From: JAEUIT01 sp034439815
GTDB taxonomy: Bacteria > Planctomycetota > Phycisphaerae > Phycisphaerales > SM1A02
Length of the DNA stretch: 5,219 bases
NCBI GenBank assembly: GCA_034439815.1
Contig: JAWXBD010000259.1
Coordinates: 1 to 5,219, forward strand
Reading direction: 5' to 3'
Both the position numbers and the translations under genes were made by a program. The notes beneath the pieces were generated by a model, which made no database searches, was not told the DNA's origin, and saw only the letters and a list, made by a program, of their open reading frames with translations. Every line of letters begins with the position of its first letter. Position 1 is the first letter of the stretch. Of the stretch, positions 1 to 4,480 are shown piece after piece.

Positions 1-36
1 CGGCACCGATGACGGCACCGATGACGGAACCGATGA
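1..36. repeat. 12-bp tandem repeat, three copies, at the left edge
   Basis: On the plus strand CGGCACCGATGA occurs twice in tandem (1-12, 13-24), followed by a one-base variant CGGAACCGATGA (25-36). The array may continue to the left beyond the window. On the minus strand it encodes the tetrapeptide units VIGA/VIGS of the truncated exported protein, so the period of 12 keeps the reading frame and would allow copy-number change without frameshift. Confidence 0.85.
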
Positions 37-142
37 CAGAACGGGGACGCGCGCGATCATCCGCACTCGTCGTTGCGATCGCTCCGCTCAAGAGCGCGAC
101 GAACAAGCAGGCGCTCATGGTCGATGTGGAATGCGCTTTCAT
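1..142 (-). CDS. Exported protein with Gly-zipper-like VIGA repeats, N-terminal fragment
   Basis: This is the 5' end of a gene that runs off the left edge; 47 codons are visible. The ATG at 142-140 opens a frame whose nearest upstream in-frame codon of note is a TGA about 13 codons earlier. The product begins MKAHSTSTMSACLFVALLSG and continues to about residue 27 as a typical Sec signal peptide: Lys2, a hydrophobic core at roughly residues 10-22, and small residues before ADD, with likely cleavage near residue 27. After a short basic stretch (DDRARPRS) comes VIGSVIGAVIGA, with Gly at every fourth position. GxxxGxxxG spacing is typical of glycine-zipper membrane segments in small envelope proteins and lipoproteins; no lipobox Cys is at the expected place. 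A second in-frame ATG at 118-116 would shorten the n-region, and Shine-Dalgarno evidence is weak for both. The function is unknown. Signal peptide plus open frame make it likely to be real. Confidence 0.62.
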   Translation of the reverse strand, partial: MKAHSTSTMSACLFVALLSGAIATTSADDRARPRSVIGSVIGAVIGA

Positions 143-236
143 CGTTGCGATCGATCCCCGCGGGGCAGATCAAGACAGTATCGAGCGGCCGCGGGCCCAG
201 CAACAACGAGCGATGCAATCTGATTGCGAGAGAGTC

Positions 237-251
237 GACGACTTTGTCGTC
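237..251. repeat. Perfect 6-bp dyad, 3-base loop
   Basis: GACGAC, loop TTT, GTCGTC on the plus strand. It is the last of three dyads met by transcription coming from the DinB-like gene. No T-tract follows on either strand, so it is not called an intrinsic terminator. Confidence 0.55.
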
Positions 252-255
252 TCGG

Positions 256-272
256 GTCGCGGAGGCCGCGAC
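256..272. repeat. Perfect 7-bp GC-rich dyad, 3-base loop
   Basis: GTCGCGG, loop AGG, CCGCGAC on the plus strand. This is a short and very stable potential RNA hairpin on either strand, four bases from the neighbouring dyad at 237-251. It could mark an RNA 3' end or a processing site, but without a following T-run the role is unassigned. Confidence 0.6.
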
Positions 273-289
273 GGCAAACCGGTTCGTCA

Positions 290-313
290 CGTGGACACAC
301 GCTCGAGTCCACG
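290..313. repeat. Perfect 7-bp dyad, 10-base loop
   Basis: CGTGGAC at 290-296 pairs with GTCCACG at 307-313. It could be an RNA hairpin or a protein-binding dyad. It lies between the minisatellite and the other two dyads. Confidence 0.45.
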
Positions 314-352
314 CTCACGTTTGGGGCATCGGACCCGACGTCACACTCATCA

Positions 353-406
353 CATCACATGCATCACATGCATCACATTCATCACAGTCATCAAATTCAT
401 CACATC
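353..406. repeat. 9-bp minisatellite, six units, overlapping the end of the DinB-like gene
   Basis: Six consecutive 9-base units are seen on the plus strand: CATCACATG, CATCACATG, CATCACATT, CATCACAGT, CATCAAATT, CATCACATC. The first two are identical and the others differ by one to three bases. A degenerate extension (CATCAC-like) reaches back to about 341. The last unit contains the stop codon (402-400) of the DinB-like gene and its final Met codon, so the array starts inside the gene end and spreads into the intergenic region. Read on the minus strand it is a series of GATG-containing units. Confidence 0.85.
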
Positions 407-849
407 AGCGGCTTCATCCCCTGCAGCGCCCGCAGCAGCATGATCTGACCGACGTGATAGGAATCGTGACAGACGAGCCCCCACATCCAGTCCAGCGCGG
501 CCGAGGGGTCGGCGTACATCTGCGCGACATCCGTCTGGGAACGCGCCAGCCGCTTCACGAGCTGATCCCATGCGAGCGGCGTGGCGTCCGCGACGGAGGC
601 GGGCGCGGCGAAGTTGCTTCGGGTGATCTCGGCCTGATCCGGCATCGGCAGGCTGCGGGCACCGGCGATGATCGCGTCGCGCCAGAAACAGAGATGGCTC
701 ACGTGACCCCAAATCGAACGGCGATCGGGCGCCGGCCGCCACGCCGCCATCGCTGGCGTCACGCCATCGAGCATCGACTTCCACGGCGCGTATCCGTGGC
801 CGCGCTCCCAGGCGTCGTTCCACAGCGTGATGATGGTCGTGCGGTCCAT
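400..849 (-). CDS. DinB-like putative metal-dependent protein (DinB/YfiT superfamily)
   Basis: This is a 149-residue protein, the usual length for the DinB-like four-helix-bundle fold. Visible marks are an N-terminal helix with LWNDAWERG (9-17), the segment WGHVSHLCFWRDAIIAG (47-63) supplying the first metal-ligand His (H52 or H49), and the C-terminal HDSYHVGQIMLLRA (128-141), whose H128 and H132 form the family's HxxxH metal pair followed by the characteristic GQI. Members bind a divalent metal and include thiol-dependent transferases and many proteins of unknown substrate, so only the fold is assigned. It is probably cytoplasmic, with no signal peptide. The start is ATG 849-847 because AGGAG lies nine bases upstream; a TTG at 870 would add seven residues and would place that AGGAG inside the gene. 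It begins 60 bases after the amine oxidase stop and may be co-transcribed with it. All three predicted ligand His are present, so it should be intact. Confidence 0.9.
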   Translation of the reverse strand: MDRTTIITLWNDAWERGHGYAPWKSMLDGVTPAMAAWRPAPDRRSIWGHVSHLCFWRDAIIAGARSLPMPDQAEITRSNFAAPASVADATPLAWDQLVKRLARSQTDVAQMYADPSAALDWMWGLVCHDSYHVGQIMLLRALQGMKPLM

Positions 850-853
850 GGGA

Positions 854-858
854 AGCTG
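854..858 (-). promoter_or_regulatory. Shine-Dalgarno AGGAG that fixes the DinB-like start
   Basis: The minus strand reads CCAGGAGCAGCTTCCCATG, with a nine-base gap between AGGAG and the ATG at 849. This supports the ATG over the in-frame TTG at 870 and over longer start choices. Confidence 0.6.
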
Positions 859-909
859 CTCCTGGCGCAATGTCCGTCGATACCTGGCGAGTGCGCGCTG
901 CGCCGGATG

Positions 910-2577
910 TTATGAAACAAGTGCTGCTGGTTCGAGCGGAGCCACCCGGTTGCGCGCGGGGACTGGCACTGCCGGCTGCGGCGCCGGCGCGGATGGAGGA
1001 TTGATCGGCGGATTGATCGGTGTAAGCGGCCGCGCCGCCAGCACGGCGGGCTTGGCGGGTTCCTGCTTCAGGAGACCGTCGCGGATTGCGAGCCGCTTCG
1101 CGAGCGAAGCGCCCGAATTCAGCGCGCCTTCCATGTAGCCGACGAATGCGTAGCAGCAGTGTTCGCCTGCGAAGTGAATGCGGTTGCCGACGCCTTGGCG
1201 AAGTGCCGGACCGACGGTGGTCACTTCGCCCGGCGCGGGGAATGAATAGCCGGCGCCCGTGAATCGTTCGGACGGCCAGTTCATGAAGCGAGCTTCGACG
1301 AACTGCTCCTTGTAGCCGGGATAGATGACTTCGAGTTCCTTGGCGTAGGCGGCGTCAACGGCACCGCGTTCGAGCGCGACGCAGCGTTCCGCCGCGGCAC
1401 CGCCCGAGAATGCCACCATCACGACTGGGCCTTTCACCGTCCCGTCGGCCTCGAGCTGATTGTCGGTGCCGTGCCACGTCTGACTCGCAAGCGTATCGGT
1501 CAGGCTGTCGGCAGCCAGTCCGTGGTCGTTCCAGAACGGCGTCTTGAACTTCGCAAGGTACTTGGTGTTGACGCCCATCTGCGGCTTGAGGATCGCCGGC
1601 AAGCCGGGGTCGAACGAAATGTGCTTCCACACGCTCGGCGGGACAGCGACGACGACATCGTCGCACTCGATCGAGCGGCCGTCGGCGCACTCCACAACCA
1701 CGGTGTCGCGCTTCGCCGACACCCGAGTCACGGGCAGCTTGAGGACGATCCGCGCGTCGCCGACTGCCTGGGCCAGCTTCGTGGCGAGCTGCTGGTTGCC
1801 CCCCTTGCAGCGGTAGACCTCGCTGTCGCTCCAGTACTTCTCGCCGCCGCCGCCGGAGATCGACGCGAGCATGCCGAGATAGCTCTGCCGCTCGGTTTCG
1901 ACGCCGTTGTCGGAGGAGATCTGCGCGTGCAGGCCGCGCTTCACGAGCGGTGAGACGTCGAGTGCGTCGAGCCACGCCCGCACGGTCCGCTTGTCGAACT
2001 CTGCCGCCTTCGCTGAGGACCACGGCGCGTCGGCATCAATGCCCACGGCGTCCGCGTTCATTCCCTCGGCCGCCGCGCTGAGCGCCTCCCACATCTCGTT
2101 GCACTCGTTCTCTTCGAGCACTTTGCCGTCGAGACGGATCGGCGCGATCGACTCCTCGTCTTCTGTGACGTCGAGAAACTCCAGTCCGAACTTCTCTTTG
2201 TAGCTCACCCATGTCGGATGGTTGGATCCGATGAGTTCACCGCCGCCTTCGACGTTCTTGCCTGGCACAAGATCGGCGAAGCTGAGCACCCGACCGCCCA
2301 CACGATTGCGGGCCTCGACGACTGTGACGTCGTAACCGGCCGTCTGCAGCTCGTGGGCGCACGCGAGTCCGGCGAAGCCGCCGCCGATGACCACGACGCG
2401 TTTTGACCCGGCGCCGACGCGCTGTCCCGGCGTCCGCGCGAATCCGAGCGCCGGGCCGCTCAGCAGCAGTCCCGCAGCACCGGCAAGTGTCGCGCGAAGC
2501 ACGTCGCGCCGGCTGACGGGCGAGGTGTCGAGATCACCGAAGCGACGACCAAGACGAACGTAGAGGGATTCAGACAC
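910..2577 (-). CDS. Tat-exported flavin-dependent amine oxidase (MAO family)
   Basis: This 555-residue FAD enzyme would oxidise an amine or amino acid to the imine with release of H2O2. Residues 22-28 SRRDVLR plus the hydrophobic stretch 31-46 form a Tat signal, so the folded flavoprotein should be exported. VVVIGGGFAGLACAHEL (61-77) is the dinucleotide-binding GxGxxG, with E88 as ribose-binding acid and RVGGRV at 92-97. KYLAKFKTPFW (339-349) aligns by eye with the MAO segment carrying the active-site Lys (K339). NW (433-434), GAGY (441-444) and FAGEHCCYAFVGYMEG (469-484) are the C-terminal FAD and substrate motifs; Y444 and Y481 match the aromatic-cage tyrosines. The MAO Cys that binds FAD covalently is replaced by G443, so the FAD is expected to be non-covalent, as in most bacterial homologues. 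The start is GTG 2577; the only Shine-Dalgarno-like match is a weak GGAA. A Pro/Ala-rich tail (about 505-555) extends past the catalytic fold. The substrate cannot be read from sequence. Confidence 0.93.
   Translation of the reverse strand: MSESLYVRLGRRFGDLDTSPVSRRDVLRATLAGAAGLLLSGPALGFARTPGQRVGAGSKRVVVIGGGFAGLACAHELQTAGYDVTVVEARNRVGGRVLSFADLVPGKNVEGGGELIGSNHPTWVSYKEKFGLEFLDVTEDEESIAPIRLDGKVLEENECNEMWEALSAAAEGMNADAVGIDADAPWSSAKAAEFDKRTVRAWLDALDVSPLVKRGLHAQISSDNGVETERQSYLGMLASISGGGGEKYWSDSEVYRCKGGNQQLATKLAQAVGDARIVLKLPVTRVSAKRDTVVVECADGRSIECDDVVVAVPPSVWKHISFDPGLPAILKPQMGVNTKYLAKFKTPFWNDHGLAADSLTDTLASQTWHGTDNQLEADGTVKGPVVMVAFSGGAAAERCVALERGAVDAAYAKELEVIYPGYKEQFVEARFMNWPSERFTGAGYSFPAPGEVTTVGPALRQGVGNRIHFAGEHCCYAFVGYMEGALNSGASLAKRLAIRDGLLKQEPAKPAVLAARPLTPINPPINPPSAPAPQPAVPVPARNRVAPLEPAALVS
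998..1021. repeat. 12-bp direct repeat in the Pro-rich tail of the amine oxidase
   Basis: GGATTGATCGGC at 998-1009 is followed directly by GGATTGATCGGT at 1010-1021. On the minus strand it encodes INPPINPP (521-528). It is a small in-frame duplication in the tail outside the catalytic domain. Confidence 0.8.
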
Positions 2578-2663
2578 GGTATGGAATTCCGCGTGAGGAG
2601 GGATGGTGGACCGTAGACGGCAGTTTTAGTCAGGCGCGATTGTTCAGACGGAAAGCTGACGGG

Positions 2664-2688
2664 CTCCGCCGCAGCCCCTTCGGCGGAG
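2664..2688 (-). terminator. GC-rich hairpin after the secreted-protein gene (candidate terminator or attenuator)
   Basis: Plus-strand CTCCGCCG (2664-2671), a nine-base loop and CGGCGGAG (2681-2688) make a perfect 8-bp stem. It starts 53 bases after the stop of the secreted 411-residue gene and lies 86 bases before the amine oxidase GTG. The following minus-strand sequence has only short T groups (GCTTTCC), so an intrinsic terminator is possible but not classical. It could equally be a transcript-stabilising or attenuating stem between two co-transcribed genes. Confidence 0.4.
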
Positions 2689-2741
2689 GGGACATGCGGC
2701 GAAGCCGATTCATGCTCAGAATGGTCTGCAAGGCAACTTCA

Positions 2742-3977
2742 TCACTCGTCGTTGGTCGGGCCGATGCCGAGCATCCAGAGCTTGAAGAAGTTCATGATCT
2801 GCTGCTTGGTGAGCTTGTTCGCATTCAGATTGAACGCGACCTTGCTGGTCGAAGGCAGGTCCGAACTTGGGATCATGGTGTCCACGTAGCTGATGCGACC
2901 GGTGAGCGACGGGATCGTGTCGTCCACGAAGAAGAACGCATCTTCATCAGAGAGCTTTTCGAAGGCGGCGGACTCGCTCGTCGCCGACTTGTTCTTCTCT
3001 TCGTTGTACCGAAGGTTGAACTCGTAGTAGCCCTTGCCGTTGGTATCGCGATTCGGATCCTCGACCCACTTAATCGAACCGGTGACGACGTCTTCGTACT
3101 CCTTGCCGTTCAGCGTGTAACGGAATCGGATGCCGTCGGTGAACCAGTTTCCGGTCTCGTAGTCGTAGTCAAGGCGGCCGTTGACGACCGTCCGCGGGTA
3201 GCTTTCGGCCGGCCCCTTGCCGATCTCGATGCCCTCGAAGCGCATCGGATCAACCTTCTGGATCTTCATCTCGACCGTCTTGTTTCCGACGACACGGCGA
3301 TACGTGTACGCCGCGAGGTTCTCCTTCTTCTCCGCCTTGCCGACGAGCCGTCCCTGAAAACGGTCCTTGAACGCCGGCGCGCTGCCGATGGCATTCACGT
3401 CGATGCGCAGCCGGCTCTCGCCATCCGTGTCGCCGGCGCCAAGGTTGTACGCACCGGTCGCGGTGTCGATCGGCACCGTGCCAACCCACTTGCCCACAGA
3501 ACGCTTCTGCTTGAGATCGCGCGGATTCATCACCGACAGATCGATCTTGAACCCCAGCTGGGCCGGCTGCTTCAGGCGCGACAATGTGCTTGAGTACAGG
3601 TTCGGCTGACGGGTGATCTCACCGGTGAACTGCGTCGTCTTGGCGACGGTCAGATCAAACTTGTAGAGATCTTTCGCTCCCAGCGCTGGCGAATCGGGCT
3701 TCAGATCGCCGGTCGCGTCCTTGTTGGTGCGCGTCGTAAATGTGATGTCCATCGTGCCGGCGATGACGTCAGACTCAGTCAGGATTTGATCAACCTGCGC
3801 TGCGGACGAGGCGGGAGCTGCCGGTGCAGCGGGCGGCGTCGCAGGCTGGTTCTGGGCCAGCGCCATGCTCCCCCAGCCCGTCCCGATGATCGCGGCCATC
3901 GCGACAACAGCCGCACACCGCGAACGAGCAGAAACCGGATGGATCAGGGTCGTAGCAACACGCTTCATCGTCGTCAT
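2742..3977 (-). CDS. Secreted protein of unknown family with Ala/Pro-rich linker
   Basis: This 411-residue protein is one I do not recognise. Residues 1-20 are basic (K5, R7, R18, R20), 21-37 hydrophobic, and ALAQ at 39-42 gives an AxA signal-peptidase site after A41. Residues 43-60 are an Ala/Pro/Ser linker. The rest (about 65-385) has many short alternating polar/hydrophobic stretches (FKIDLSV 143-149, RLRIDVNAI 189-197, RLDYDYETGNW 268-278, GYYEFNLRYN 316-325) and looks beta-rich, with repeated Gly-Arg-Leu/Ile turns (QGRLVG, NGRLDY, TGRISY). The mature part has no Cys, no obvious catalytic motif and no membrane segment. It ends with a short helix-like KLTKQQIMNFFKLWMLG (388-404). The start is ATG 3977 because GAGAGGA lies eight bases upstream; the frame is open to 4133, but the earlier GTG would give a basic non-signal extension. 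The ATG at 3968 is three codons on and too far from that site. It is likely periplasmic or surface-associated, as a structural or binding protein. Confidence 0.88.
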   Translation of the reverse strand: MTTMKRVATTLIHPVSARSRCAAVVAMAAIIGTGWGSMALAQNQPATPPAAPAAPASSAAQVDQILTESDVIAGTMDITFTTRTNKDATGDLKPDSPALGAKDLYKFDLTVAKTTQFTGEITRQPNLYSSTLSRLKQPAQLGFKIDLSVMNPRDLKQKRSVGKWVGTVPIDTATGAYNLGAGDTDGESRLRIDVNAIGSAPAFKDRFQGRLVGKAEKKENLAAYTYRRVVGNKTVEMKIQKVDPMRFEGIEIGKGPAESYPRTVVNGRLDYDYETGNWFTDGIRFRYTLNGKEYEDVVTGSIKWVEDPNRDTNGKGYYEFNLRYNEEKNKSATSESAAFEKLSDEDAFFFVDDTIPSLTGRISYVDTMIPSSDLPSTSKVAFNLNANKLTKQQIMNFFKLWMLGIGPTNDE

Positions 3978-3985
3978 GAAACGAA

Positions 3986-3992
3986 TCCTCTC
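3986..3992 (-). promoter_or_regulatory. Shine-Dalgarno GAGAGGA for the secreted-protein gene
   Basis: The minus strand reads GAGAGGATTCGTTTCATG, with eight bases between the purine-rich site and the ATG at 3977. This decides the start against the longer open frame (to 4133) and against the internal ATG at 3968. Confidence 0.6.
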
Positions 3993-4026
3993 GAGGAAAG
4001 TCGGGGGAGGTCGGTGCGAGTAGTGC

Positions 4027-4056
4027 GCGATGGCAGCGCCCCCGCGACGCCATCGC
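4027..4056. repeat. Perfect 8-bp inverted repeat in the leader of the secreted-protein gene
   Basis: GCGATGGC (4027-4034) and GCCATCGC (4049-4056) are exact reverse complements separated by a 14-base C-rich spacer. The dyad lies 49-79 bases upstream of the ATG at 3977. It could be a regulator-binding dyad or, if transcribed, a leader hairpin. No known operator is recognised. Confidence 0.55.
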
Positions 4057-4082
4057 CCCGCCACGCAGTCACGGTGGTGCGG

Positions 4083-4127
4083 ATGATAGTTGGTTCCGCG
4101 ACGCCCGCAGAAAATTGTGCAAAAAAA
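4083..4127 (-). promoter_or_regulatory. Weak promoter candidate / A+T-rich patch upstream of the secreted-protein gene
   Basis: Directly after the stop of the preceding gene, the minus strand has a run of seven T (4127-4121), TTTGCACAATTTTC, and then ACTATCATCC with a -10-like TATCAT at 4088-4083. A hexamer TTCTGC 18 bases before that box is a poor -35 match. The A+T patch stands out in a GC-rich window and is where a promoter for the downstream gene would be expected, but the boxes are too weak for a firm call. Confidence 0.2.
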
Positions 4128-4129
4128 GT

Positions 4130-4480
4130 TCACATCTCATTCTCCTTGCGCGCCGGCAGACCCGCGTCCACCAGACTGGCGACGCAACGCGCGAGCAGCG
4201 GCGACGATGCGAGCTGAGCGTCGCGCCGTCCAAGCGCCGCCTCCCAGCGTGCAGCGTCGCTCGCGGCGGCGAGCAGCTGGTCTGCCCACGTTCGCTCACG
4301 CGCTGACAGCTGCACGTACGCGCCGCAGAATCGGGCGAGCGGACGCCCGGTGAATCGCGTCGCTCCCCACAGCCGGGTCTGTTCGTCCGAATCGGGATTC
4401 GCCACGACGGCGATCATCCGCGAGCCGAGGTCCATCGGGCGATCCGGATGGGCAACACTCTCTCGCTCCCATCGCAGCAC
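4130..4480 (-). CDS. Downstream piece of a frameshifted unknown gene (or small independent gene)
   Basis: This open frame has a GTG at 4480 and 116 residues, ending in TGA 52 bases past the last recognisable helix. Its frame is already open from 4537, and the codons before the GTG read GRLDEQHTVQQDG, joining smoothly to VLRWERESVAHPDRPMDLGS. That makes it likely that this is the C-terminal part of the protein encoded by the overlapping upstream frame (5219-4414). Visible content is a probable beta segment (RMIAVVANP), a middle region rich in Arg and Leu, and a helical C-terminus with WADQLLAAASDAARWEAALG. No family is recognised. AGGA four bases before the GTG would allow separate or coupled initiation, so a real two-gene arrangement is not excluded. 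Confidence refers to the frame being coding. Confidence 0.6.
   Translation of the reverse strand: MLRWERESVAHPDRPMDLGSRMIAVVANPDSDEQTRLWGATRFTGRPLARFCGAYVQLSARERTWADQLLAAASDAARWEAALGRRDAQLASSPLLARCVASLVDAGLPARKENEM

Larger units (their letters stand above)
143..399. other. 257-base intergenic region, repeat-rich and structured
   Basis: This gap lies between the DinB-like gene and the truncated exported-protein gene, both on the minus strand. It holds most of a 9-bp minisatellite (353-406) and three short perfect inverted repeats (237-251, 256-272, 290-313). It also has a 10-bp perfect palindrome CCCCGCGGGG at 156-165, 13 bases upstream of the ATG at 142. The 12-mer TCGTTGCGATCG occurs at 142-153 and again at 70-81. 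I could not identify a convincing -35/-10 pair, a T-rich intrinsic terminator or a small gene. Plus-strand open frames here are His-rich translations of the minisatellite and are not treated as genes. Confidence 0.6.

Noticed and set aside
353..406. CRISPR array
   Set aside because: The units are only 9 bases with no spacers; this is a simple tandem repeat.
224..448. Plus-strand His-rich frame resembling a metal-binding peptide (HHMHHMHHIHH)
   Set aside because: The His runs are a direct translation of the CATCACATG repeat, with no ribosome site or supporting domain.
73..915. Plus-strand open frame (280 codons) across the minisatellite and DinB-like gene
   Set aside because: It is mostly antisense to the DinB-like gene, with Arg/His-rich low-complexity content. 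The minus-strand frame carries conserved metal-ligand His motifs.
1355..2023. Other frames inside the amine oxidase region (both strands)
   Set aside because: These are Arg/Ala-rich shadows of the conserved flavoprotein frame.
2640..3593. Long plus-strand open frame (317 codons) opposite the secreted-protein gene
   Set aside because: It is antisense to a gene with a signal peptide and good ribosome site. The product is an Arg/Leu/Val-rich mirror typical of GC-rich genes and has no recognisable motif.
4121..4132. Run of seven T as an intrinsic terminator after the frameshifted gene
   Set aside because: No GC-rich stem lies immediately before the T-run on the minus strand; it is treated as part of an A/T-rich leader instead.
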